Counted from the first letter of the stretch, positions 7,358-16,434 are shown. The stretch: 64,000 bases of DNA from Flavihumibacter rivuli (GCF_018595685.2 NZ_CP092334.1:1144001-1208000), one strand, 5' to 3'. A program made the numbers and translations. Notes: a model not told the origin generated them from the sequence alone.

Positions 7358-10048
7358 ATGAGGATCCACTTCTATTTGCGCTTTCATACCAATTTTGGCC
7401 AGCAACTCCAGGTGACCGGTAATATCCCGGCACTGGGATCTGATACCCAAACGCCATTTTCCCTTAGCTACCTGAATGATGAGTTCTGGCATGGAAGCAT
7501 AGAAGTTGATCCGGTACAACAGGAAAGCATCAACTACCAATACCAGCTGGTAAATGCCGATGGTACCATCATCAGGGAATGGGGCAATGACAGGGTCATT
7601 AACACCCTTTCCGGCCGCTTTGAAGAGATCCAGGTAGTGGACACCTGGAACCATGCCGGCGAATATGAAAATGCATTCTATACCGCACCTTTCCTGGAAA
7701 GCTTATTGCCTTCCCACAACAATAAGAAGGTGAAGCATCCCAAACAATACACCCATATTTTCCGGGTGAAAGCACCATTGCTGCACAAGAATGAAGTGCT
7801 CTGCCTGGTAGGCAACCATGTTGACCTGGGGGAATGGTCAACCGATAAACCCGTCCTGTTGCAGGCAGAAGGCAACTGGTGGACAGTGGCGCTTAACCTG
7901 CCGAAAGAAGGTTTCCCGCTGCAATACAAGTATGGCATCTACAATACCAATAAGAAGTCCTTTGTACGTTTCGAAGACCATAACAACCGGGTATTGTATG
8001 GTGATGCCATGCAACATAAACTGACCATTGTACACGATGGTTTCGCCCACCTTCCCAATAACAGCTGGAAAGGGGCTGGCATTGCCATCCCGGTATTCAG
8101 CCTCCGCACCAGCAAAAGCTTTGGGGTAGGGGAGTTCAACGACCTGGAAGCCCTCGTTGATTGGGCGCGTACGGTAGGCATGAAAATGATCCAGATCCTC
8201 CCGGTGAATGATACCACAGCCACCCATACCTGGAGCGACTCCTATCCCTATGCCGCCATTTCGGCCTTTGCCCTGCATCCCATCTATGTGAACCTGGAGA
8301 AGGTAGCCGGCAAGAAGCAATCGGCCCTGATCAAGCCACTGAAGAAAAAACAGAAACTGCTGAATGAATTGGCAGAAGTGGACTATGATGAAGTGATGAA
8401 GTTCAAGCTGTCGGTCCTGATGGAACTCTTCCTCGCCCAGAAAGATGAGTTGCAGGAAGACGAAGCTTACCAGGAATTCTTTAAGAAGAACAGGCATTGG
8501 CTGGTACCCTATGCCGCCTTTTGCTACCTGCGCGACAAACACAATACAGCTGATTTCACCCAATGGAAACAGCATAGCGAATATGATGCAGCAGCCATTG
8601 AGAAATTCGTATCACCGAGGCTAAAGCACCACGACCAGATCCTTTTCCATTACTATGTTCAATACCACCTGCATTGCCAGCTGAAGGATGCTACAGCCTA
8701 TGCCCATAAGCATGGCATCATAGTGAAGGGTGATATCCCAATTGGCATCTACCGTTATAGTTGCGATGCCTGGATGGCTCCTGGCTTGTACAATATGGAC
8801 CAGCAGGCCGGTGCACCGCCGGATGATTTCGCCATCAAGGGCCAGAATTGGGGATTCCCCACCTACAATTGGCAGCGTATGCAGGAAGATGGATTCACCT
8901 GGTGGCGCCAGCGCTTTGAGCAGATGAGCGAATACTTTGATGCCTTCCGCATCGACCATATCCTGGGCTTCTTCCGGATCTGGTCCATTCCCCTGCATGC
9001 CGTTGAAGGCATTATGGGAAGGTTTGTACCCGCCATCCCTGTTCACATCAATGAATTCCACCAGAATGGCATCTGGTTCGATTACCACCGGTATGCTAAA
9101 CCCTATATCACTGACCAGATCCTTTGGGACATTTTCCATGTTTCCTCCAGCTATGTAAAGGAGACCTTCCTGACCGAAGCAGGCTTTGGACAGTATGCCT
9201 TCACTGAAGCCTTCAATACCCAGCGCAAGGTGGAGCAGTATTTTGCGACCCTTGAAGCCAATGACCACAACCAGTGGCTGAAGCAGGGACTGTTCGACCT
9301 GCACAGCAATGTGATCCTTTTTGAAGAGGAGGGAAGCAAGGGCCTCCAGTTCCATTTCCGTTTCGGTATGGAGCAGACCCGTTCTTTCCAGTCGCTCGAA
9401 TGGAATACCCAGCAGCAGTTGAAGGATCTTTACGTGAATTATTTCTTCCGTCGCCAGGATGATTTCTGGATGAAGGAAGCCATGAAGAAACTCCCGGCAC
9501 TGAAGGCTTCCACCAATATGCTGATCTGCGGGGAAGACCTTGGCATGGTACCGCATTGCGTACCGGATGTGATGAAGCAGTTGGGCATCCTGAGCCTGGA
9601 GATCCAGCGCATGCCGAAAGATCCCAAACGCGAATTCTTCCACCCGAATGATGCACCTTACCTGTCCGTAGTTACCCCATCTACCCATGACATGAGCACA
9701 GTGCGTGGCTGGTGGGAAGAAGACAGGGAGAAAACCCAGCGTTTCTTCAATAATGAGTTGGGACAATGGGGCGATGCACCGGCCTTCTGTGAGGCCTGGA
9801 TCAATAAGGCCATCCTGATCCAGCACATCTATTCTCCTGCCATGTGGTGCGTTTTCCAGATCCAGGATATACTGGGCATGGAAGAGAAACTGCGCAGGGA
9901 TAACCCGCATGATGAGCGCATCAATATTCCCGCCAATCCAAAGCATTACTGGCGTTACCGCATGCATATCAGCCTGGAAGACCTGGCCCGCGAAAAAGCC
10001 TTCAACCACGAGTTGAAAGAATACCTGCATGCCGGCGGAAGATGCTAA
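7358..10048 (+). CDS. malQ: 4-alpha-glucanotransferase (GH77) with tandem CBM20 starch-binding domains
   Basis: At 896 residues this is far longer than E. coli MalQ (about 690). The N-terminal 250 residues contain two CBM20-type starch-binding modules (FYLRFHTNFGQQLQVTGN near residue 5, and IFRVKAPLLHKNEVLCLVG near residue 130). The GH77 barrel follows, with the SYPYAAISAFALHPIY region, GDIPIGIYRYSCDAW, the nucleophile Asp in AFRIDHILGFFRIW, the acid/base Glu in ICGEDLGMVP and the THDMSTVRGWW motif. The architecture, including a long insertion between nucleophile and acid/base, resembles plant DPE2-type enzymes. It transfers maltosyl or glucan units during glycogen and maltodextrin turnover, fitting the nearby glgB. 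It has its own terminator and appears to be a single-gene unit. Confidence 0.93.
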   Translation: MRIHFYLRFHTNFGQQLQVTGNIPALGSDTQTPFSLSYLNDEFWHGSIEVDPVQQESINYQYQLVNADGTIIREWGNDRVINTLSGRFEEIQVVDTWNHAGEYENAFYTAPFLESLLPSHNNKKVKHPKQYTHIFRVKAPLLHKNEVLCLVGNHVDLGEWSTDKPVLLQAEGNWWTVALNLPKEGFPLQYKYGIYNTNKKSFVRFEDHNNRVLYGDAMQHKLTIVHDGFAHLPNNSWKGAGIAIPVFSLRTSKSFGVGEFNDLEALVDWARTVGMKMIQILPVNDTTATHTWSDSYPYAAISAFALHPIYVNLEKVAGKKQSALIKPLKKKQKLLNELAEVDYDEVMKFKLSVLMELFLAQKDELQEDEAYQEFFKKNRHWLVPYAAFCYLRDKHNTADFTQWKQHSEYDAAAIEKFVSPRLKHHDQILFHYYVQYHLHCQLKDATAYAHKHGIIVKGDIPIGIYRYSCDAWMAPGLYNMDQQAGAPPDDFAIKGQNWGFPTYNWQRMQEDGFTWWRQRFEQMSEYFDAFRIDHILGFFRIWSIPLHAVEGIMGRFVPAIPVHINEFHQNGIWFDYHRYAKPYITDQILWDIFHVSSSYVKETFLTEAGFGQYAFTEAFNTQRKVEQYFATLEANDHNQWLKQGLFDLHSNVILFEEEGSKGLQFHFRFGMEQTRSFQSLEWNTQQQLKDLYVNYFFRRQDDFWMKEAMKKLPALKASTNMLICGEDLGMVPHCVPDVMKQLGILSLEIQRMPKDPKREFFHPNDAPYLSVVTPSTHDMSTVRGWWEEDREKTQRFFNNELGQWGDAPAFCEAWINKAILIQHIYSPAMWCVFQIQDILGMEEKLRRDNPHDERINIPANPKHYWRYRMHISLEDLAREKAFNHELKEYLHAGGRC

Positions 10049-10070
10049 AACAGAAAGATACCCTCACCAT

Positions 10071-10100
10071 AAAATCCCCACTATAGCGTGGGGATTTTTT
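10071..10100 (+). terminator. Intrinsic terminator of the glucanotransferase gene
   Basis: AAAATCCCCA and TGGGGATTTT form a perfect stem around CTATAGCG, followed by T residues. It separates this gene from the epimerase, which supports starting the epimerase at 10131 rather than at 10029. Confidence 0.9.
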
Positions 10101-10130
10101 ATTGCCGTCCAAATTCGTTTCTTTGCCGCC

Positions 10131-11147
10131 ATGCAAGTACGATCATTCATCAGGGAGCTCCCATTTATCCATCCCTTCACCATATCCAAGGGTACCAAGA
10201 CCCACCAACCCACTTTTATCGTTGAGCTGGATTTCAACGGCATCAAAGGCTACGGTGAGGCGCCAGCCATTACCTACTATAATATCCCGGTAGAGAAGAT
10301 GGAGGCCGACCTGAATGCCCGCAAACAGCTGGTGGAGAAATATGCCTTCAACGGCCCGGAGCGCTATTGGCATTACCTGCACCATATGTATCCCAATAAT
10401 GGTTTCCTGGTTTGTGCATTGGACATAGCAGCCTGGGACATCTATGGCAAGCTAACCCGCAAGCCGCTGTACCAGCTCTTCAATGCCGACCCGGCCAAAA
10501 TGCCCATGACCGACTATACCATTGGCATCGACAGCACCGATAAGATGATCGAAAAGATGCAGGAAAAACCCTGGCCCATTTACAAGATCAAGTTGGGTAC
10601 GGACCGGGATATCGCCATCCTGGAAGCCTTGCGTAAACATACCCAGGTACCGTTGCGCATTGATGCCAATGCTGCCTGGAGCAAGGAGGAAGCCCTGGAG
10701 AAGATCCAGGCCTTTGCCAGCCTGAACGTGGAATATGTGGAGCAGCCACTGGCCAAGGACGATTGGGAAGGCATGCGCTGGCTGGTGGAGCGGTCGCCGC
10801 TGCCGCTGATCGCCGACGAGAGCTGCGTGTTTGAACAGGATGTGACCAAATGCGACGGGCATTTCCATGGCATCAATATCAAGCTGACCAAATGTACCGG
10901 CATCACCCCGGCCCTGAGGATGATAACGGAAGCGCGCAAACGAAATATGAAGGTGATGCTGGGCTGTATGAACGAAAGCACTATTGGCTCAGCCGCCCTG
11001 GTGCACCTGGCGCCCCTGGCCGATTACCTGGATGTGGATGGTCCCTTGTTGCTGGCTGAGGACCTGGCCACCGGCCTGCACTATGATTTTGGCAAAGTGG
11101 CCTTACCGGAAGGACCCGGCCTCGGCATTACCATACAACCCCTCTGA
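10131..11147 (+). CDS. Dipeptide epimerase (L-Ala-D/L-Glu epimerase-like, enolase superfamily)
   Basis: This is a 338-residue enolase-superfamily protein of the muconate-lactonizing subgroup. It has the capping-domain start [21 protein letters not shown], the catalytic KxK motif (IYKIKLGT), the metal ligands in [15 protein letters not shown] and LIADESC, the second catalytic Lys in NIKLTKCTG, and the C-terminal DVDGP motif characteristic of L-Ala-D/L-Glu epimerases. Such enzymes epimerise dipeptides released from peptidoglycan during murein recycling. The open frame extends back to 10029, overlapping the preceding gene and running through a terminator, so the ATG at 10131 is used. Substrate specificity could be another dipeptide; the superfamily is certain. 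Confidence 0.88.
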   Translation: MQVRSFIRELPFIHPFTISKGTKTHQPTFIVELDFNGIKGYGEAPAITYYNIPVEKMEADLNARKQLVEKYAFNGPERYWHYLHHMYPNNGFLVCALDIAAWDIYGKLTRKPLYQLFNADPAKMPMTDYTIGIDSTDKMIEKMQEKPWPIYKIKLGTDRDIAILEALRKHTQVPLRIDANAAWSKEEALEKIQAFASLNVEYVEQPLAKDDWEGMRWLVERSPLPLIADESCVFEQDVTKCDGHFHGINIKLTKCTGITPALRMITEARKRNMKVMLGCMNESTIGSAALVHLAPLADYLDVDGPLLLAEDLATGLHYDFGKVALPEGPGLGITIQPL

Positions 11148-11150
11148 TAT

Positions 11151-11181
11151 TTGTTGGAAATAAACCGCATTTTTATATTTG
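11151..11181 (+). promoter_or_regulatory. Promoter of tRNA-Pro
   Basis: A TTG at 11151-11153 and TATATTTG at 11174-11181 are 20 bases apart, matching the Bacteroidota sigma-A promoter. The box ends 12 bases before the mature tRNA 5' end. Confidence 0.7.
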
Positions 11182-11193
11182 CACCTCCATCCA

Positions 11194-11267
<74 letters not shown>

Positions 11268-11271
11268 CCCC

Positions 11272-11304
11272 GCCCGCCTTAGCTTCAGCGAAGGCGGGCT
11301 TTTA
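11272..11304 (+). terminator. Intrinsic terminator of tRNA-Pro
   Basis: GCCCGCCTT and AAGGCGGGC pair around AGCTTCAGCG and are followed by TTTTATTT. The loop shares the letters CTTCAGCGAAGG with the palindrome at 39835-39860 (in inverse orientation), suggesting both derive from a common extragenic palindrome. Confidence 0.8.
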
Positions 11305-11521
11305 TTTGCAGTCATCCCAACACCTCACTCCCAAACTTTATTGGCCGAAATGGTACTGGTTTGATCCATTCAATGATAGCCCAATTCATACCCAATCATT
11401 CGATAAATACTTCCTTGTCCTTATCAATGAAGAGGCCTTTGTTTTCTTACATTAAAATTTCCCACCCATTAAGAATAGTCAATATATTACTCTATTTTCA
11501 AGATCCTTAAACGCTAATTCT

Positions 11522-13162
11522 ATGAGATTTTTGACCTGCCTGGCAGTTACCCTGGTGTATTGCTGGAATTCCTTTGGGCAAATTGCCAGTATTGAATTGT
11601 CCAATGATTTCAGGATCGGCGAGACCGAATACAAAGACCAGACGGTGAGTAATGCGGTGTTCCAGCAAAACCATTTTTATACCGTTTCCAATTCGGGTGC
11701 ACCTGGTGGCAAATGGCTGTTCACTAAACTGTATGACCTGAAGTACAAGGTAACCCTTTCGAAATTCGACCGGGATATGAACAGGCTGAAGGAATTCAAA
11801 TTGGGAAATGGTGACCAGAAATACGGTCCCCTGATGCCCGAATTGTTCCTCTTCAACAAACAAATGATCCTTGCCTATTTTGAAAGCAGCAACAATACTT
11901 CCTTTGACCTCTACCTTTCAGTGGTAGATGAGAACGACCTCAGTTTAACCAGTCCTAAAAAGATCTGCAGTATCCAGCAAGAGAACCTTGGCATCATGAA
12001 AGTGGAGTCCATACTTTCCGGCGGACTGGTCCAATTCACTACCTCACCCGATGATTCCAAACTGCTGGTGGTGGCGAAGGGTTCTGGCAATAAGGTGCAG
12101 ACCATCATCCTCAACAAGAACCTGGAACAGCTAAGGCAGGCAAGTTTCCAGGCGGGTTTGCCATCCTTCCTGATCGAATCGATGGTGCTGACAAACGATG
12201 AAAAAACTTGCCTGACCATAAGTTCCGATGACGCTACCCGCATCATCGCCATTAACCAGGAAGGCAAGAAAACTGAAATGGCTTTTAATGCAGCGGGGAA
12301 CCTGAAACCCTATTATACCAAGGCAAAACTGGCGCGCAACGGGAATTCCATTATCATCTATTCTACCACTTCGCCCAATGACCAGGAAGTTGCCTGGTGC
12401 AATGGCTTGCTGATTGCGCAATTGGACCTGGCCAGCTTTAAGTTATCAAAGCCCAATGCTTACGAGTTCCCAGTGGAGTTCATCCAGGCCATTGCCAAAC
12501 AGGGTGGGGGAGAGAAGATAAAGAAAGAACATGTGCTGTATAATTTTGAACCCAACCTCCTGCAGTTGGACAATGGCACCATTGCTATTACGGGAAGCCC
12601 GGAAGCATCCAGCACCACCACTGCTTCATCAGCACCCAATAGCAATAACCAAAGCCATATGGTGGCCACCACCACTGTTATCGTAGGGCCAGTGTTGGTT
12701 TTTTATCCCAATCCCAATGGGAATACATTCGACCATATTTCCCTTCCCAGGAAGATCGTGTATTCCAGGCGGGCAAGGAGTGGATCAGGATCCATCCAGA
12801 TGGTGCAATCACCTTCCATTTCCATTTCTTCCTCCGGCTATATCAGTTCCGTCCGAGGTAATGAGATCATCCTTCTCTACAATGACAATGAATCCAATTT
12901 GCAGCGTGCTGAAGGGGAGAAGACCGTTACCACCAAATCAGCTGGTGACCTTTCCTTGGCGGAAGCCTTCATCAACCAGGATAAGCAACTGGCCCATCGA
13001 AAACTGGTCAGCGAAAGCCAGAAGGGCAGGTCATCTTACTATTTGGGCAATACGGTCCAGAATTCCACAGCTGCCATTGTATTCCCCATAGCCAAGGAAG
13101 GACAGGGATTCAATTCGCGGAAAACCTTTTATACCAATTGGTGCTTCCTGAAGTTGAATTGA
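11522..13162 (+). CDS. Secreted protein of unknown function, 546 residues
   Basis: A signal peptide (MRFLTCLAVTLVYCWNSFGQ) opens a 546-residue protein rich in beta-strand patterns. Alternating hydrophobic stretches and frequent turns give a look of a repetitive beta-propeller (for example KLLVVAKGSGNKVQTIIL, NEIILLYNDNESNLQ). A Ser/Thr-rich linker (ASSTTTASSAPNSNN) lies near residue 365. No cysteine-based lipobox and no clear type IX secretion C-terminal domain are visible, so it is predicted periplasmic or outer-membrane associated. I do not recognise a named family. It is flanked by the tRNA terminator 218 bases upstream and a palindrome cluster downstream, so it is probably monocistronic. 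Confidence 0.8.
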   Translation: MRFLTCLAVTLVYCWNSFGQIASIELSNDFRIGETEYKDQTVSNAVFQQNHFYTVSNSGAPGGKWLFTKLYDLKYKVTLSKFDRDMNRLKEFKLGNGDQKYGPLMPELFLFNKQMILAYFESSNNTSFDLYLSVVDENDLSLTSPKKICSIQQENLGIMKVESILSGGLVQFTTSPDDSKLLVVAKGSGNKVQTIILNKNLEQLRQASFQAGLPSFLIESMVLTNDEKTCLTISSDDATRIIAINQEGKKTEMAFNAAGNLKPYYTKAKLARNGNSIIIYSTTSPNDQEVAWCNGLLIAQLDLASFKLSKPNAYEFPVEFIQAIAKQGGGEKIKKEHVLYNFEPNLLQLDNGTIAITGSPEASSTTTASSAPNSNNQSHMVATTTVIVGPVLVFYPNPNGNTFDHISLPRKIVYSRRARSGSGSIQMVQSPSISISSSGYISSVRGNEIILLYNDNESNLQRAEGEKTVTTKSAGDLSLAEAFINQDKQLAHRKLVSESQKGRSSYYLGNTVQNSTAAIVFPIAKEGQGFNSRKTFYTNWCFLKLN

Positions 13163-13246
13163 TGAGGCCAGGATTTTCGTGTTATCGCCATCAACTCATG
13201 AACGAAAGTCATTCACAACGTTTATCGCTTAACTTAAATTTTTTAC

Positions 13247-13280
13247 CTCAGCGGGGTCTCTCGTAGAGGACCCCGATGCA
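13247..13280 (+). repeat. REP-like palindrome, copy A
   Basis: The unit is CTCAGCGGGGTCTC, a short centre, then GAGGACCCCGATG. The arms GGGGTC and GACCCC pair. Copy C at 13377-13410 repeats it almost exactly in the same orientation, including the CATC(C/T)TACTAT(T/C)C sequence that follows. Together with copy B, copies fill most of the 309 bases between the two genes. Confidence 0.7.
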
Positions 13281-13296
13281 CCTTCATCCTACTATT

Positions 13297-13327
13297 CATC
13301 AGGGTCCCCTCCGGGAGACCCTGATGG
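13297..13327 (-). repeat. REP-like palindrome, copy B (inverted)
   Basis: CATCAGGGTCCCCTCC followed by GGGAGACCCTGATGG is the reverse-oriented version of the unit in copies A and C. The arms CATCAGGGTC and GACCCTGATG pair perfectly, giving a 10-base stem. Confidence 0.7.
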
Positions 13328-13376
13328 GGTAAGATCGAAAGTCTTTGTATCCGACGGTCCCTGCAGTATATTTTTC

Positions 13377-13410
13377 CTCAGCGGGGTCTCCCGAAGGGGA
13401 CCCCGATGAA
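13377..13410 (+). repeat. REP-like palindrome, copy C
   Basis: CTCAGCGGGGTCTC, then CCGAAG, then GGGACCCCGATGAA: a direct repeat of copy A with changes mainly in the loop. It lies 62 bases before the start of the HipA-like gene. Confidence 0.7.
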
Positions 13411-13471
13411 CTACCATCTTACTATCCGTTGTTTCCTTTATCCAACCCGAAATACTTTACTTTGCAGGAAC

Positions 13472-14266
13472 ATGCCTTCAGTACCACCAGACATACGTAC
13501 GGTTGCGGTTACCCGTTATGTGACGCCCCTGCGCGAAGGCGGCTCCCTGCCGGCCATTGCGGAAGCGGATGATGGCTTTTTGTATGTATTGAAATTCAGG
13601 GGGGCAGGCCAGGGCATTAAGTCCCTGATCGCTGAACTGATAGGAGGGGAGGTGGCCCGTGCCCTTGGACTGAAAGTGCCGGAGATCGTCTTTGCCGTGG
13701 TAGATGAGGCCTTTGGCCGGACGGAGCCCGATGAGGAGATCCAGGACCTGCTGAAGGCCAGTGTAGGCAGGAACCTTGGGCTGCATTACCTGTCCGGCTC
13801 CATCACCTATGATCCTGCCGTATCCAAGGTAGACCCCTTGCTCGCTTCCAAAGTGGTATGGCTCGATGCCTTACTGACCAATGTGGACCGTACCTGCAGG
13901 AATACGAATATGCTGATGTGGAACAGGGAACTATGGCTTATAGATCATGGAGCATCGCTCTATTTCCACCACAGTTGGGACAACTGGAAGGAACAATCGC
14001 AGAAACCCTTTACACCCATCAAGGATCATGTACTCCTGCCATTGGCAACAGAACTGGCCACCGTGCAGGAACAATTCCCTGACATTCTAACGCCAACGGT
14101 CATCCGAAATATTGTTAGCCTGGTTCCCGATGAATGGTTGGCCCTTTCTGCCGGGGAAGCGGTTGCCGAACACCGGGAAATATATGCGCAGTTTTTGATC
14201 AACCGGGTAGCACATGCCCCTATTTTTGTCGAAGAAGCCCAGCATGCAAGATCAAGGATTATTTGA
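13472..14266 (+). CDS. HipA-like kinase-fold protein (HipA_2 type)
   Basis: This is a 264-residue protein related to the catalytic lobe of HipA kinases. A nucleotide-binding beta-sheet region has FLYVLKFRGAGQG (Lys as the likely ATP ligand), helix LIAELIGGEVARALGL, then KVPEIVFAVVDEAF. The catalytic stretch is ALLTNVDRTCRNTNML with NVDR and N in HRD-like positions, followed by LWLIDHGASLYFHH with the metal-binding Asp. It lacks the HipA N-terminal subdomain. The ATG at 13472 follows a TACTTTG promoter-like box by 7 bases; the frame upstream runs into a palindrome repeat. The next gene, DUF3037, overlaps it by 23 bases. Such pairs are widespread in bacteria, but their role is not known to me; toxin activity should not be assumed. 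Confidence 0.8.
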   Translation: MPSVPPDIRTVAVTRYVTPLREGGSLPAIAEADDGFLYVLKFRGAGQGIKSLIAELIGGEVARALGLKVPEIVFAVVDEAFGRTEPDEEIQDLLKASVGRNLGLHYLSGSITYDPAVSKVDPLLASKVVWLDALLTNVDRTCRNTNMLMWNRELWLIDHGASLYFHHSWDNWKEQSQKPFTPIKDHVLLPLATELATVQEQFPDILTPTVIRNIVSLVPDEWLALSAGEAVAEHREIYAQFLINRVAHAPIFVEEAQHARSRII

Positions 14267-14627
14267 ATACGCGGTGATCCGCGTGGTACCGAAAGTAGAA
14301 CGGGAAGAATTCTTCAACGTTGGGGTGATCCTTTTCGCCAAAAAGAAGAAATTCCTGGGTATCCGCTATGCACTGGATCCCCGCAAGCTGGAAGCCTTCA
14401 ATGCAGCAGTTGAAAGTGAGGATATTGAACAATACCTGAAGGGATTCGAACATATCTGCCAGGGGGCAGCTTCAGGCGGCCCCATTGCCAAACTGGACCA
14501 GCCTTCCCGCTTCCGCTGGCTGACCGCCGCCAGGAGCACCATCATCCAATGTTCCAAAGTCCATCCGGGTTTTTGCAATGACCCGGCGGAAGCATTGGAA
14601 AAATTATTCCAATCGCTTGTAGGTTGA
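14244..14627 (+). CDS. DUF3037 family protein
   Basis: This is a 127-residue protein starting MQDQGLFEYAVIRVVPKVER, with the conserved FFNVGVILFAKKKKFL that marks DUF3037. It overlaps the end of the HipA-like gene by 23 bases in another frame, so translation is probably coupled. An alternative in-frame start at 14214 would add ten residues. The function is unknown. The constant pairing with a HipA-type kinase-fold protein suggests a partner or substrate, but this is inference. No catalytic motif is visible. Confidence 0.8.
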   Translation: MQDQGLFEYAVIRVVPKVEREEFFNVGVILFAKKKKFLGIRYALDPRKLEAFNAAVESEDIEQYLKGFEHICQGAASGGPIAKLDQPSRFRWLTAARSTIIQCSKVHPGFCNDPAEALEKLFQSLVG

Positions 14628-14750
14628 TGCCCATCCAGGTTGTTGATTCACAGTCTCATGAATGACAATTGACAAAGGCTTCAAATGGAAATCACTCGAG
14701 TTTATTTATGGTTGTCACCCACAACCTATCTGGTTTACAAGGCCCACTCT

Positions 14751-15269
14751 TCAAAATGAAACACCGAATTGAAACCCTATCGTAAAGGAAAAAGCATGGG
14801 AATTGCCGAATCTCATAGGAAGTGGCATGGCCACAAAGTAGGAACTGTGTTTGTTCTTTTTAACTACCTTATTGATCACTGGGGTGGCGCCAAACCTTCC
14901 TGAAGTTTCAAAAGCCAGTCGACCCGCCAGGGTCCAGCCTTTTCCCAAAGCAAACAGGACACCTGGATGGAAAAGAAAATTGCTCATTCTGCTGCCTGTA
15001 CTATCAGCCCTGACAAAGGGCACAAACTCAACCGAAAATCCAACCTTACTGCTCTTCCACAAATTGATACCGGTCGGCAGGCCAACCAGGTAATAATTAT
15101 CGAAATTGAAAGTCGACTTTCCCTCACTAAAACCCACTATTGGATGCAGAATGCCAACATAGCCGGCAACCCGGGGATAAGTAACTGTATTCGACTGCCC
15201 ATTAGCAAGCATGACCATCCCACCAAACATGAGTACAACCAATACAACCTTCCTGATAGCTTTACACAT
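14751..15269 (-). CDS. Small outer-membrane beta-barrel-like protein
   Basis: This is 172 residues with a signal peptide (VVLVVLMFGGMVMLANGQ) and then alternating hydrophobic strands typical of an eight-stranded outer-membrane barrel (YVGILHPIVGF, YYLVGLPTGINLW, FLFHPGVLFAL, WTLAGRLAFET). It ends in FTIGFQFGVSF with a C-terminal Phe, the usual signal for Bam-dependent insertion. It is a single gene between the convergent DUF3037 gene and the divergent-side regulator; no partner is evident. The product class is likely; the function is unknown. Confidence 0.7.
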   Translation of the reverse strand: MCKAIRKVVLVVLMFGGMVMLANGQSNTVTYPRVAGYVGILHPIVGFSEGKSTFNFDNYYLVGLPTGINLWKSSKVGFSVEFVPFVRADSTGSRMSNFLFHPGVLFALGKGWTLAGRLAFETSGRFGATPVINKVVKKNKHSSYFVAMPLPMRFGNSHAFSFTIGFQFGVSF

Positions 15270-15341
15270 TGCTTTTTTTAGCCAATACTACATGGCCCGT
15301 ATCTATCCAAATAGAACAGGCATTACCAGGATGTACAAAAA

Positions 15342-16181
15342 TTACTTTTTGAGTAAATTTTTCCTGAAGGCTGAGGGAGTCTGGTTCGTTATTTTCCTGA
15401 ATATCCTGTAAAAATGGCTTTGATCCGAAAACCCTGTCAGGTAGGCAATATCCGTCAAACTATTGCCCGGGTCTTTCATCAGTTCAATGGCTTTTTCAAT
15501 CCTCAATTTCCGGACATATTCCCCAAATGAAAGGTTATCAAAATGCCTTGAAAACTCACGCGACAAATAGGAAGCATTAATATCCAGGTCCCTGGAAAGC
15601 TCTTTCAACGTAAGGGAACTGTCGATCTGGTCCTGGATGAGTTCCCTGAGTTCCTTCACCCATGCAGGTGTTCTACCGCCCGAGCCCCCAGACTGCTTCA
15701 TGCATTTGTTCAAGACATCAATCAGCCTGTCTTCAAATGGTTGTTGGGTATGGGCTTCCAGGTATAAATGACTGGCCCAACTATACAAGGCATCATAAAT
15801 TACCAGGCCAATTTCAAGCAACTCATGGTCAGAGGTATGATTATAGGAGAGTCCGGCAGATATGGCCCAAAGGCCAGCGGCCTGGGGCGCCAATTCATGT
15901 TTGTCCGTATCAGCCCCACGGATAATGGAAGCCATCCGCTTGATGGCAGGATCTTCTATCCTGTATTTCCGGACAAAATAGTCAAAAGTGCATTCACTTC
16001 CATAATGGGTAAATTCAACACCAGGAATATCAAATGGAATGGCACCTATTTGGTCTGCCTTTTCCTGTACTAATTCATAAGGCACATAGAAAAATTCAGC
16101 TTCTTTATCAATAAAACGTAAGATCAACCATGGACATGCCAATCGGTCAATCTTCGGCCGCTCCCTTGTAATCCATTTCAT
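15342..16181 (-). CDS. ChrB C-terminal-like sensor domain fused to an AraC-type DNA-binding domain
   Basis: This is a 279-residue two-domain protein. Residues 1-135 match the ChrB C-terminal domain (chromate-resistance family): WITRERPKIDRLACPWLILR, then FIDKEAEFFYVP, FTHYGSECTFDYF and IRGADTDKHELAPQAAGL, with conserved Cys, His and Glu. Residues about 175-279 are an AraC/XylS helix-turn-helix pair: LTLKELSRDLDINASYLSRE for the first helix-turn-helix and SLTDIAYLTGFSDQSHFYR for the second. ChrB normally precedes the ChrA chromate transporter; no chrA is present here. The fusion suggests a one-component sensor in which a ChrB-type domain, perhaps metal- or haem-binding, controls transcription. 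Target genes and ligand are unknown. Confidence 0.85.
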   Translation of the reverse strand: MKWITRERPKIDRLACPWLILRFIDKEAEFFYVPYELVQEKADQIGAIPFDIPGVEFTHYGSECTFDYFVRKYRIEDPAIKRMASIIRGADTDKHELAPQAAGLWAISAGLSYNHTSDHELLEIGLVIYDALYSWASHLYLEAHTQQPFEDRLIDVLNKCMKQSGGSGGRTPAWVKELRELIQDQIDSSLTLKELSRDLDINASYLSREFSRHFDNLSFGEYVRKLRIEKAIELMKDPGNSLTDIAYLTGFSDQSHFYRIFRKITNQTPSAFRKNLLKK

Positions 16182-16434
16182 AGTTTCAACTATTCACTTC
16201 TACTGATGGGTAAAAAATCGGGAAATTTCCCCTTGCCGACTCCCCACATTAAGGCGTCATCCTTCGCGCAAAGCAAGATACCCCATCAATGATATCATAA
16301 TAATTAATTGCTCAATAATTAAAAGCCCCCTTTAAAGCCAATGCGAGGATATTTACCTCAGTCTTTTAAAAAATGCCTTCCCCCAGGCTTAACTGGTTAA
16401 GGCTAAAGGGGCTAACTTCCATGAACATGCAAAC

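Noticed and set aside
8621..10030. 469-codon open frame on the minus strand
   Set aside because: Antisense shadow of the glucanotransferase gene, with no motif and no promoter.
10029..10130. Longer start for the dipeptide epimerase
   Set aside because: It would overlap the glucanotransferase gene and run through its terminator, and the family N-terminus begins at 10131.
13247..13410. CRISPR array
   Set aside because: Only three units, in alternating orientation and with internal symmetry; spacers of constant length are absent and there are no cas genes in the window.
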